DNA of 64,000 nucleotides, taken from Daphnia pulex. Its lineage: Eukaryota; Arthropoda; Branchiopoda; Diplostraca; Daphniidae. The stretch is taken from the NCBI RefSeq assembly GCF_021134715.1, contig NC_060025.1, positions 2,542,001 to 2,606,000 of the forward strand, read 5' to 3'. Within the stretch, counting starts at the first letter, position 1. Every line of letters starts with the position of its first letter. The position numbers and the translations under genes were made by a program. Shown piece by piece: positions 10,250 to 21,891 of this stretch. The notes beneath the pieces were generated by a model that was not told the DNA's origin, made no database searches, and was given only the letters and a program-made list of their open reading frames with translations.

Positions 10250-10552
10250 TGCTGAATGTCAGCACGTTAGTCAGTCGTCACTGATCTGTCGTCAGTTTCC
10301 ACCACTGAATTCCGTCCATGGAATACCGGCACAGGATTATCCTGAAAAGAGAATGGAGGTGACTTCAGATTTTAAAATTTCATTTAAGATTGTAACGACA
10401 TTATGCAATACCTCAAAATAAGAGTGGGCCCATTCCAAGGATATAGGGCTGGGGATCGAAGTGGCAGCAGCCAACAGGGTAACAAACAAAGAACTTTGTT
10501 GACCGTGTTGGTGGTGTTGACCTTTTACCTTGAAAGAACAGATGGCTCTCAT
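10250..10552 (-). CDS. candidate small two-exon gene, copy 2
   Basis: The ATG at 10552 opens MRAICSFKVKG, then a hydrophobic stretch SSLFVTLLAAATS, then a GAG donor near 10412. After a CAG acceptor near 10344 the frame continues DNPVPVFHGRNSVVETDDRS to a stop near 10271. An AATAAA lies about 25 bases past the stop, which favours a real transcript. The product, about 70 residues, is unrecognised. The hydrophobic stretch starts about 20 residues in, so it is an untypical signal peptide. It is a diverged duplicate of 8925-9190. Confidence 0.35.
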
Positions 10553-12080
10553 TCAGTCTAAACGCGAAATCTAAAGGAAAATCTAAAGGAAAAAAAAATC
10601 AAAACTATTGCACCCTACATGATGAATTCTCAAAACGTTATGTAAACATAACTTGCATGTGATCTGTGATGACTGCTGTAATTGAATTTATTGTCACCCT
10701 GGCATTGACTGTCAAGTCATTTTCCTCCTGAAACGACAACCAAAATGCTGGTTCTCTTTCAGTGATACACAAAATCTAAAAAAGAAACAAATCAAAACAG
10801 TAAAAACTACTGCACTCATAAATGTAAGATGTGCCCAGGCTGCCGCGGGGCATTACATCAACATGATGAATTCTCTATATTCTATGTCAATCAAAATAAC
10901 TAATGAGGTGACAATTTAGGAGTTTATGAAAGATCAGCTATAGCAAAAAACGTGAAAGACATTCCACGAAGCACTAACCAATGTGAGGAATGGCAGTCAT
11001 TGTTGTTATTATTAGACTAAAGTCGTAAAGTGGCATCTGGTGGGGGATTTCTGAAACTTTCTTTACAACTCCAATACAAGTGTTAAAAAATCGGTTTGAA
11101 AATAAAGTGCTTACGAATTTTACCAACCTTAATAAATGCTCCTTAATCCTTAAAAGGATATATAATGTCTACGATTCATAAATCACGCCACTTCTTTAGC
11201 ACACCTTCTTAGCTTCATTGATGCTCCGGTTTCGGTAAACTCTCTTTTTGTAGACTTTTTATGCAGAAAGAAGAATAAAAAACCAAGAGACAGGATAAAA
11301 TATAAGTTGTTTGGGATTTGGGCTTTGACTTTTAACGTCACGTAGGTAATATCTGACCGGGCTAGTGTAAAATCGGACTTGAATGTCGCATTTTTAAGGC
11401 ATTAATGGCTTCAGGGCCCCTGTAGAATGGTAGATGGGTCGAATCTAACAACACATTTGCTTGACTTAATGCCGATGACAAAGGTGGAATGGTGGATGCC
11501 CTGTTTTTTCAAGTTGACAATTGAAAACGAGAGAAGACTACAGCGGATGGGAGGGGGGAGGCACAATGCTTGTTCTTGCTTATTGCTGATCCTCCGAAAA
11601 ATTTTTTAAAACTATCTATTATGGCCATTCTTTGAGACTAAATTAACGACCGAACAAGCACGCGTGATGTTTTCTTGAAAACGTATCTGAACTACTCTAT
11701 ACTGCACGTTGTAAACAGCTTTATTAGAGTCTAAATAATATATCGAGGATCCAGTGTGCTGATTAAGTTTCAAATTTAATTATACAGGCAAACTGACAAA
11801 TTGCGATGGCATGGGCACAACACAGCAAGAGAGAATTTCAGTGAATCCTCATTAATTGAAATTATTTTATTTTGTTCGTACGAATCACACCTTTTAAAAA
11901 TACTACTAGTCACATTGCTTGGAATTCAGACACAGAGTAAAAGCCGGGATGTGCGATGACAGTACGAATGTAAACGCGGAAGTAAAAACAGACGCTAGAA
12001 AATTACACAAAAATTTGGACTGTGTGAAAATCGCTGAAAAAATTTGGAAATTATAGTAAAATCAAAGCGCCAGTCGAGTA
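10553..12080. other. intergenic, no gene seen
   Basis: AT-rich sequence with no convincing exon on either strand. The ESCO transcript should end within its right-hand part. Confidence 0.45.
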
Positions 12081-14349
12081 TTACATGTTATAAACAAGAA
12101 AGTCTTGCCGCTTGGTATAATTTTTAGCAAACGCCAATCCATTTTCAGTAGGGTCTGAAAAGGCAAGCTCATCAATGGATATAATTTTACCGTAAATGAA
12201 TTCTGTCCTCATGGCGTCCAGTAGTCGAGAAGCTGTTTTACGACGACGAAAAGTTGGAAGTGTCCAAATGCGACTGACACCACAAAGCGCTGGAATAGGA
12301 TCCGATGAGCAGCATTTCCCGGATGAAGTTGTACTACTCGGTATCATACGATATCCCTGAGATACACTATGGGCGACGAGAACACCAACAATTTTTTTCT
12401 CGGCAATGTATAAGTATACCTAAATGAATTCCATCAATTAAACGAAATATTTAAAAATGTTAACACAACCAAATTAAATACTTTGGTAGCTTCAGGGTTG
12501 CGAATTCCGATCTCAGAAAAGCCAAGTTCATTATCCACGACTTTAGAAAGAACGCTCTCAATCTTCTTCCAAGAATGAGCTGCGTCACCGTGATGGACAG
12601 CTATTACGTAACCCTCCGAATTAAAACGACGAACTACTCTTTCCTTTTTCCAGCCCTAAGAGAAAAAAAGAATAAAGAAATCTATGACGATAAAATGTAG
12701 AAATCCATATCCTTACAGAGAATTTGAGTGTGTCATTGACTATATCGTGCATTTTGGCGTGAATCAACTCGTCCTCGGGATCTTTTACGTGATACACCAT
12801 AAGACATTCCGAACATTGAACAGCGCCATATTTCTTCTGACCGGCATCTAGTATCATCTGATTCTCGCCGTCGTTTAGTGCACGCATCCACTGTGACTTG
12901 GGGTTCACTTTTTTGACAACACGATTTTCAGTTCTGAAATAATGCAAAATGATTATAAATACATGGTTTGTGCCAAAATCTTTCTTTTAAAACTCACGCT
13001 GGCTGCGAAGAATTGGCTGTATTCTTGCAAAATAATGGGAAGAGTTTGTTTGATACAGCATTTTCTTTTTCTTCCACCTGTGGTTCTGGTGTCTCCATAT
13101 CTTTCTCATTTGATTCATCTTCAGACAATCCATTCAATATTTCCTGGATATTAGAGGAAATATCCATTGATTCTGCAGTGTCATCATCCCAATCTTGGTT
13201 CAGCGTGCTAATTTTATCTTCTACTGTGGTAACTTCAGTTGTTATCTTAATAGATTGAGACTTGCAAGGGGATTTACGCGGTGATTTGCGAATCGGAGTA
13301 GCTGGTTTATCATGAATTTGCAATCTAAAATTGTGAAAGGTTAGCATGAATAATTGATGAAATAACATTTACTAAAATTACTTTAAGTTGTCGTTGACGG
13401 AAACGGTTACTATACGACAAGACGTCTCTTCTTCAGTACCCCGTGATTTGAAAAATTTCCTTTCTCGTGTCTCTTTTCGATAACGCTGATTCCAGTTTCG
13501 AGTGATAACTTTAGGAGATATGGCGATTTGTTTCATCTCTTTAGCCAAACGTAAAGATGGACCAACGGATTTAGGCGATGAAACTTGTTGAGCCAAGAGG
13601 GGTTTTACTGGTACAGACAGCTTTAACTCTTCAATTCTCTCAGCGATAGGAGTGTTCTGGACAGAAGATGCAATACATAATTCTTCACTAGATGGTAAAG
13701 TTCTATTCAAAGGATCAAGAGGGTTTCTGGTGATGCCTTCAGCTTTGGCTTTTTTCAATTCACTAAAGGAAATGGACAAGCTTGGTTTGACTCTCTTCTC
13801 TGGCCAACGGATTCTATGGGAAACTCCTGAGTTAATCTGTCCAGCAATTTTTTTTTTGGTTCTTGCTGACTTTGACATTGTAATAAACGATCTTTTTGGT
13901 GATGTTTTCTGTCTTTTTGCAGCATTGGCTGGAACTGAAGGCTCCTTTTCCGATTTCCCACTCTTAGTATTTGGGCTTGCATCAACCTCATCTTCAATCA
14001 AACGTCTCTTGGCTTTAATACCTGCATAAGCATTGCTTGCAATAATAAAGGCTTTGTTACTATTGCTTGGTGTATCTTGCATAATTCCTTGTGATGGGGT
14101 AGATGTCTGTTTCATACAACGAGGTGACTGTCTGCAAGGTGACTCTCCAGAAGATGTAATAGGTGTCATCATGGCTGCTTGAACTGGTGAATCTAATAGC
14201 TGAAGAGGAGACATAGACAATTCACTGATATCGGTCGGCCTGTTAACCAAGAAAGCAGGTGAATTCATAATCTTCCTGCATGCTACACTTTTGGGTGTTG
14301 TTAGTCGACTGAGATGAGTACGTCTAAATTCTGGGCTTGGAGTATTCAT
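12081..14349 (-). CDS. eco: cohesin N-acetyltransferase ESCO/Eco1
   Basis: Exons 14349-13382, 13324-12998, 12933-12717, 12655-12482 and 12419-12081 give 674 residues. The enzyme acetylates the SMC3 cohesin subunit during S phase, establishing sister-chromatid cohesion in the nucleus. Exons 1-2 encode a long basic, Ser/Pro-rich, disordered N terminus. Exon 3 carries the ESCO zinc finger (CSEC, then HAKMH: C-x2-C and H-x3-H). Exons 4-5 carry the acetyltransferase: IAEKKIVGVLVAH, CGVSRIW, then RRRKTASRLL for acetyl-CoA binding, and a final LAFSDPTENG...DFLVYNM. The frame stays open upstream to about 14505 without another ATG, so either 14349 is the start or a short upstream exon exists. An E2F-like site lies about 180 bp upstream. 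Confidence 0.9.
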
Positions 14350-14527
14350 GGTTGTCCTTGAGAATACGTAGCCGTTTGTGATTGTTTTCTTGGAAATTTT
14401 ATCCTTAATGGGAACACTAGGCTCTGAGCTGTTTAAAGAATGATTGGGAAGCAATTTGCAACACGAGACTGTGGGTCCCTTGGTCCCTCTCTGAGCCTCA
14501 GACAAACGTATCTTTTAGGAGGATGGG

Positions 14528-14539
14528 TTTTGGCGCGAA
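14528..14539. promoter_or_regulatory. E2F-like site upstream of ESCO
   Basis: TTTTGGCGCGAA fits the E2F consensus (TTT, S, S, CGC, S). It lies between the ASB3-like stop codon and the ESCO start, where the ESCO promoter must be if the gene has its own. ESCO acts in S phase, which fits E2F control. Binding is inferred. Confidence 0.45.
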
Positions 14540-14597
14540 GTGGCCAGAGTTGCCAGATAGTCACCCAGACGAATACAGTTTTCAGATTTATTTTTGT

Positions 14598-16734
14598 TTA
14601 GAAATTCACGTCGTTAAAACAAAGATAATTAACAAGGGAATTAGGAAGAGGCAAATTTAATTCTGGAATAGGAAATGAGGTTTGACGGAATTTCAACCCG
14701 GAATGGATCGATTTACGGCACAGCTGTTTGAGAGTTTTTACATTTCCTGCTACAGAAAATCCAGCCTCGTTTAATGCAACAAAAGCTTTAGCGTGAAAAG
14801 GGTGAACCACTTCGGTATCTACGACAATACGACATGTTTCTTTCATAACGACGTCGTAGTCTACAACATATCCGAGGTGTAGTAAATGTTGAAACGCACA
14901 GGGATTAATTCGCAGTGCAAGCCGCATCACTTTCGATAATTCCTCTGGCCTAAAATTAACATTAACAAAAAAAATTATCTTTATTTCAAATTGCTCAGTA
15001 AATGTAATCGTTACGTCACTCGAAGAACATTGCAATCTTGAACGAGGAAATGTAGTGCATCAAGAACTTTTTCTGGAAATTCTTCCCAATTAGCTAAAGC
15101 TAATAGCGCGAACAATGGCGGCACAAACCCAGTTTGAATAGCGTTCGCATTAGAGGAACCTTCAATCATAAAAAACAAAAACCCCAAACAATTAGAAAAC
15201 TAAAATCTAGCTAATCTTGAATTTTCTAACCTTTTCTGACAAGAAGCTTTACGGTTTCAAGAGATACGTCATTAAATGGCGAATACGAAAGCACGAAACT
15301 TAGAGGAGTAAGCCATTTGTAACCGAGGCCACGAAGCTCATTTCCACCGACGTTGTTGAAATTCATTGGAAATGAGAAAAAATCCGGTTTTAGTCCTTCT
15401 TCCATCAGAACTTCAATAAGGTCCCATCTGCTTTTCCAAAAAATCATTAATTAATAGAAGACTAAAAATCTAAGCATTAGAAAGAAAACATACCGCCCGT
15501 AGGTGACAGCCAGAACAAAAATGTTAACCGATTCAATGTCTCTAGAACTCCAACTCAACCCCGACAGTGTGCGGTGAGTGTGACCATGCTGATTAAAAGC
15601 ACACGATTGCTCAATCAAGGTGTAATCTGTTATCCCAAGCAGATATCTCAGTACCCTAAAAGATTTTAAAAAGATTCTTATTTTGTTGTTTTCTGATTAA
15701 TTAAAATAACTCACATGTTGTGATTTCCAATGACAGCCAAATGGACTGCCATTACACCATCATTGGCTTTCAAATTTGGGTTTGCACCATGGTCAGCAAG
15801 TTGTTTAACACATTCCAAACAGCCTGACTGGGCTGCTAGCATAATAGTTGTGGCACCGTCATGTGCCCTTTGAAATATTACACCATTTAAAAAATTGGAT
15901 GAAGTGTTTTCTCATTAAAAAAAACTATTTTTACCTCAAATTAATTAATGATGGTGGAGTATTTTGTAAAAGGAGTTTCACCACTTGACAGCTGTGACTT
16001 TGGGCACCACAAAATAAAGGAGTTCTTCCATGAGAATCTTGTACAGTTTTGTCAGCTTCATTATCAAGCAGTACTTCAACAACTGAGAAATGTCCCTATA
16101 ATGGAGACTTTAAAAGGTGAACAATAGAAATTCATTTGAACATATTTTACCTGTATGGCAGCTTCGTGAAGTGGGGTGTAATCTCCATAGTCTGTGAGAT
16201 TTACATTGGCTCCATTTGTAATCAAAAGGTTAGTCATTTCTTTGAATCCTTTAGATGCAGCTGAAAGTATATAAATTATTAACGTTCAAGTAAATAAGGA
16301 ACTAATGTTTTTAAAAAATTCTAACCACGATGAAGAGGTGAAACATCTTCATTATTTGGAAGGTTGACAAGACCACCTGCATCTAACAGTATTTCAGCTG
16401 CCTCAAGAGAATTGTTATCTGTAGCAATCCACAGGGCAGTTTGGCCCTCAAAGGTGTAGGCATTTATGTGGGTGTTACCTAGCAGAACTCTATATTAGCT
16501 ACAGTTTTAAAACATGTTAATTCACTGGGCTGTATTACTATGAGTCACAAGAAATTTGAGACATTCGACATGACCCCAACAGGCAGCTTCGTGAATAGGT
16601 CTCCACCCACGATTATCTTGTGATTCAATGGATTTTCCTTGGCCAACAAGTCGTTTCAGTGTTACTAAATCACCTGTACGTGCAGCTAGAGCTACTGATG
16701 AAGACGAATCTGGATAGCTTTCAGTGAAATCCAT
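14598..16734 (-). CDS. ASB3: ankyrin repeat and SOCS box protein, ASB3-like
   Basis: Exons 16734-16526, 16489-16326, 16260-16151, 16095-15935, 15867-15715, 15655-15494, 15430-15231, 15159-15015 and 14949-14598 give 551 residues, close to the roughly 520 I recall for vertebrate ASB3. ASB proteins are substrate receptors of Cullin-5 ubiquitin ligases: the ankyrin stack binds substrate and the SOCS box binds Elongin B/C and Cul5. Ankyrin units begin near residue 16 (VALAARTGDLVTLKRL, then WRPIHEAACWGHVECL) and continue through TPLHEAAIQ, RTPLFCGAQ, ATTIMLAAQ and MAVHLAVI. The C terminus shows a SOCS box: VKTLKQLCRKSI, a spacer, then PLPNSLVNYL. The SOCS box supports Cul5 recruitment. The assignment to ASB3 rather than another ASB is a moderate inference from length and layout. 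Confidence 0.85.
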
Positions 16735-17362
16735 TTCAGAAAGCCTAATTTCAGATTGATTTTGTTCGAAATCGTGCGATCTATCCCATGGCTATCACTC
16801 TGTTTACATCTAGTCAGCGACACCTATCATCAGTTATTGCTACCTTTACTAATATAAACGGAATTGGTTTTTCTTTTTAAAAATGAAGAGCGGTTAATTT
16901 AATAATAGTGAAAAGAATATAATACATTGTAAATACGTACGTATACAGTACGAACGTATAAACAATAATTTTTTGAAGTTTTCGTTACAATAAGCTTGTT
17001 TGAGCACTGAGCAGTCGTTATTCACCAATCATTATTAAAAATTAAATTAATTTACAGAACAATTTGGACGTATTTGAGTGTAATTGTCTGCCTCGGTAGA
17101 AGAAATAATATTTTGTTTGTTACGTACTCTCGTCCAACACGAAAAATTGAGACGGATATCAGCATGTTTCATGTGTAACTAAAATCGCTAGAATTCTGGA
17201 ACTCATGAGCATTATCATGTAAAATCGCTTTTTTTTAATAAATACAAATATGAAACGGGAAATATTGCTAAGACAATCCAAAATCTTAATTGGAAACTGT
17301 TGACTTGTCGCAAATCAATTTCTTTACTCTGTTCGCTTCTAGAGAGCTTGAGGGGGAAATAT
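16735..17362. other. intergenic
   Basis: No gene seen. It should hold the ASB3-like promoter on the right of its start codon and the 3' end of the first Ly6-type gene. Confidence 0.4.
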
Positions 17363-18997
17363 TTATTTTTGAAGGAGAAGATGACTAACAACAAGTGTTA
17401 GAACCAAGGATGAAAATGTCGCATAATTTCCTATAAAGAAACAAAAGCAAATTGAAACACGGGAAATCGCAATTATAGTTATGTAAATAAAGGTCATACC
17501 TGAAGCGGAGTTGGAACGTTGTACCAGTCTGTTGGCGTCAAATGAATTACAAAAATCAGTCAATCGGCAGGACAACCCCAGTGTGCCGTTTGTTCTGTTG
17601 ATGAAAACATCAGTTTTAGACAGTAAAAAAACAACAACACGTAAATAAAGCGTAAATACCTTGAAATCACGTTTTGATCGTCAGACGACGAAGCCGCTCT
17701 ACAGCCCCTCGTCACCATTATTTTGGTCTCTGTGTAGATGAAATACGAATACAAAATTTAATTGGCTTCTTATAATTAATTTCTCGGTTTAAAATTCAGT
17801 ACCTGTCGAGTTAGATGTTGAATTATGAGTCCTGACGGTCTTTCTTTCCACGTAGCAAGATTCCTTCGGTTGGCACATCAACACATTAGCCACTTTTGAT
17901 GGGTTCACCATGCAGTCGTCCTTTTGACCCGTTCCCTTGCATTCATAGCACCTCAATCCTGTCGAAGAAATTAAATGTAAATGTCGATCACACAACGATT
18001 AGTCGTCAGAATAAATTCTACACTTACGTCCATCGCCGGAATTGCACAAATCCTTTGTGCAAAGTTGAGCATAAACATATTCCGATTCGTTTGCGCCACT
18101 CTTCCTGCTGATTGACGCCAGCGAAATTCCTTCGATGAAATCGAGCGATTTGCAACCGCGTTGAATGACGACACGTGTAGTGATTTCTCTAGTCACTCTC
18201 GTTAATGATGCAGGAGTGCTGCTATCGATGGACAAAGGCGACGCATCCGTTGTCATGGGATTCTCAGTAGAAGATGAAATAATAAATTCAGTGGATGTGC
18301 TGAATGAAAGCGGATCAGTGGTGGACGATGACGTCAAGGTAGAATTTTGCGTGCTCGCAATTACAATATCCGTTCCGTTCGTTTTATCGACGGACTTGGT
18401 AACATTAGAACTTCCTGCGGTTGAATCTAATTATTGCCAAGAAATCCAATGTTATTAGTAGAATATCGCGAAAGTTGAAACCACTAAAATGTTATACCTA
18501 TTTGTACTTCTTTCCTGACGACGCTGCAGAACATGTTTTTCTCTGCACAAGTCACTTTTCTTGAACTCGTAGCTGGACTGATTGCACAAAGTTCGTTGTC
18601 CGCACCTTCGCATGAATAGCACTGCAGTCCTTGATTAATAAAAAAAAAAATTAGGTGAAGCCCTGACACAAATAAAAATGTGCAAAACTTACTGCTATTT
18701 TTGTTGACATAGTAGTTTCTGCCGAAGCCACCAACGGGAAGAATAATAGGCACGGGGACAATGAACGGTATACTGGGTTTTGGTATACTAGGTCTTGGTA
18801 CGGAAACCTTGATTGGTTTTGGTGCCTTGAAGCCACCAATTTTAATTCCTTTGGCATCTGGAGAGATTTTTTTAAAGGTGTAATAACTTTTGCCATTTTG
18901 TTGGTATGACGTTTCAAACTCATGACTCACCCGTATGGCAGCTGTACATCACCAACACGCCGATTGTAAGTAAAACATTGAAAGCTATTGTTTTCAT
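17363..18997 (-). CDS. two-domain Ly6/uPAR-type protein A, probably GPI-anchored
   Basis: Exons 18997-18931, 18857-18693, 18629-18498, 18426-18028, 17958-17803, 17729-17660, 17594-17500 and 17430-17363 give 383 residues. Residues 1-22 are a signal peptide. Residues 23-77 are a basic, Pro/Lys-rich insert. Two three-finger domains follow: residues 78-254 (LQCYSCEG ... RGC ... LCTKDLCN) and 255-361 (LRCYECKG ... RGC ... LTDFCN), each with eight visible cysteines. Domain 1 contains a long Ser/Thr-rich loop. A hydrophobic end (FSSLVLTLVVSHLLLQK) after small residues fits a GPI signal. Members of this superfamily act at the cell surface in adhesion, junction assembly or receptor modulation; the role here is unknown. 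The intron between loop and RGC segment, present in B and C, is absent. Confidence 0.8.
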
Positions 18998-20063
18998 TTT
19001 GAAATGATGTTTTTAATAATGTTGAATCACTCGACCTAGATTCCTGTTTTAAAATTGAGGGCGGCCTACAACACGATCACAGCAACAACTCTAGTATAGA
19101 AAAGACAAAAATAAGTACGTTGTATAGCAGCTACAAGTAGTAAAACTAAAAATATACATACGGTGTTCGAATTCAGCAGTCGCAAAGTCACAGTACAATG
19201 TAAAATGTTTGTCAAAAAGTTCACGTCTGCACGTCTGTTGCAATCCAAATACACACCAGCATAAACAAGAGAAATCTTCACAAGACCACTCACTGCTAAA
19301 GAATGAAACTTTCTGAAACTTATACGTGTCTGACAGTTGGTACCGATTCCATTGCCCGGCTACACCCTGCGTATACATTGCCCCAGGCTACAATTGAAAA
19401 AAACCTGGGAAAAACCCCTTTTCCTATTAACGTCACGAACACCTCCATAGCCTTTTAAGCTACTCCAAGGATTTTACTATGTAAAAACAATTGACGTTTG
19501 AGCATTGCTGGCGAATGCGGCAAAAGAAAATGATCTCCTGGTTGTAAAATTCCCGTTATGTTGCAATGCTGGGGCCTGTGAACCTTTCTATCTTCAGATT
19601 TCCTTCCTGAAAAAAAAGGCGGCTACTAAATCAAATTGAGCACAGGATACGGAATACCATTGACCACGAAAGGAGCGTGCGGGGAAATACTTGAAAACAC
19701 ACTGTAAAATATCTGGCATAACAATTTTGAATAATAATTCATTGATAGAGAAAAATGAAAGGGGAATTTAAAACTACAATGAATAACCTTCAAACACTAA
19801 CCCAAATATTCAAATTGTCAAGGTGTACTAGTAAGGTAAGCATAGTAAGCTAGTTGACCTTGCAATCCCTATGAGAAGAGTCCATTGTTTTGAAACGTAC
19901 CAAGTGCGCATTTGATTATGACGCAACGCGAAAGAATAATAGACGCGACAATGAAAAGTTAACCAAAGTGGTATTACCAACAGCGCCAGAAATCCCATCT
20001 TTAAACACGAATTTTTACGAATAACAGTAAATTGATTTCAGACCGACGTTGTTGCGAAAAGTG
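18998..20063. other. intergenic between Ly6-type genes A and B
   Basis: No gene seen. It should contain promoter A (right of 18997) and the 3' UTR of B. No recognisable elements. Confidence 0.4.
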
Positions 20064-21331
20064 TCAAAAGATAAGAGTAAACAGGAAGGCCAGGCCGACA
20101 ATTGTTAGCGATACGCGCAACTCTAAAATAGGAAAATTGAATTATTGCCAGATGACTGATGGCCAGCAATCTAGTTAACGTGTACATGTCACTACCTGAA
20201 GTAGAATCGACGGTTAAGGCGTTCATCCAGTTGCAAAAATCGCCAATACGACAAATCGCTGTGATGGAATGATTTGATCTAGGAAGAAAAATGGAATAAA
20301 TTAAGATTTAAAATAAACCAGACCTAGTGTCAAGACTTTGGTATTTAGTAAATGATTGCCTTACCTGTATTTCTTTACATTAACGACATCAGACTGGATA
20401 CAACCTCTAGAAACCCATTGGTTCTCCAGTTCCCGTGACGTGGAATTATCTGCCATCGTAAATCGTTTCACATAACAAGCTTCATTCGGCTGACAGATGA
20501 CTTGTTTCGCTACGGCTAATGGATTCACCATGCACTTGTCGTGAATACCCGTTCCATTACACTTGTAACATTTGAGACCTGAAATATTTAAAAAATTCAA
20601 ATAAAATGTTAACATTGAATTCAAAGTTTTCTTACGTCCGTCGCCTTGATTGCACAAATCAGTTGCACAGAAATGTGTCGTCAAATAAGATGAAGTATGG
20701 TTTACGGAAACAGGTGATTTGCAGCCTCGCCAAATGGACACTCGTGCCAACGACATACTATCGTTATCGAAACTTTAAATACTTATGAATTCAAACTATG
20801 TGTAGATGTATACTTATTCGGTGCGGAAATAAATTCCGTCGTTTTTGTATTAGAAGATTTGACTCCGCCGGATTCATTGAAATCAGTAGTGGCTAGCCAA
20901 AGCAAATTTGATTACAGAGAAAATTAATTAAATGGGTTGATATTCTTACCAGGCAATTCTTTGCGTTGTACACTGCATAGTTCCCCTTTTGGACAAATTA
21001 TTTGCCTGGCATAAACTACCGGATTAATTGCACACAAATGGGCGTCATCGCACGAGTAGCACTTCAATACCGGTACTAAACGATTACCAAACAATTTTAG
21101 ATGGTAGTCACTTTAATCATAGAGAATTTACTTGTTTTTCTGGAACCGGTAGAACGAACAGTTGTAGTTCTGAATATAGGAGGAAATTTAGTACGTCCTC
21201 CACCTTTTCGGGCAGCTGAAAAACGACAATTTCCTAAATCTTGTCACCAATTTTAACAATACAAAATTTTTACCTGAAGATTCGATAATGGACGCGATTA
21301 CAAAGAGCAGAAACAAAAAATTCGTTCGCAT
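20064..21331 (-). CDS. two-domain Ly6/uPAR-type protein B, probably GPI-anchored
   Basis: Exons 21331-21274, 21215-21132, 21075-20950, 20892-20814, 20757-20636, 20578-20365, 20278-20196 and 20122-20064 give 274 residues, the shortest of the three. Residues 1-19 are a signal peptide. Residues 20-47 are a short basic Gly/Arg/Thr-rich insert. Domain 1 (48-156) runs LKCYSCDD ... WRGCKS ... CATDLCN. Domain 2 (157-255) runs LKCYKCNG ... SRGCIQS ... GDFCN. The hydrophobic tail VSLTIVGLAFLFTLIF fits a GPI signal. The two exons that make the first part of domain 2 in A and C are fused here (20578-20365), so an intron was lost. Confidence 0.8.
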
Positions 21332-21891
21332 TCTTGAGACATCAACTTACTGATAGTTCGAATATGGCGTGAATAAAAAGGAAAACTAGCTAGTATTTCT
21401 TTTGAATGCGGTTGCGTATTCTATATGAATAAACGTTTGCAGCTCCATGTCACGTTAAACAACAAATTGAACCGCAAACGCAGAGGCGGATGTCCGTTGA
21501 TCCAGATAAAATCAAGATAAAATCTTTCCTTTCAAATAAATTTGACTGAGACTTGCACGAAAAGGCATCGGCAGAATTGTCAAGGTAAACCCATTTGAAC
21601 AGATAATTTTGTATTGATATAATAATAAACATCGAAGATTTAAAATCACGACGCAAAACGGATAAACATTCACGTTGAAAATTTAATGTACGCGGGAAAA
21701 AGGTTAAATGGCCGTTCTTATATGTTTGTAACCGCAAAAGAGAAAATATATGTAGCTTTTGTGACTAGATGAGAGATGCATTAGAATTTGGTCTTTGTAG
21801 CTAGTCTAATCGAGAAAACGTTAAATTTTTAGAGCGGGAAATTTAATTTTGAGATCGCAGAATAAATCCAGAATGACTAAAGCAGGTAGCG
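21332..21891. other. intergenic between Ly6-type genes B and C
   Basis: About 560 bp, with no gene seen. It holds promoter B and the 3' UTR of C. Confidence 0.4.

Noticed and set aside
13652-14029. Plus-strand frame of 125 codons
   Set aside because: It is antisense to ESCO exon 1, which has consistent splicing and family motifs.
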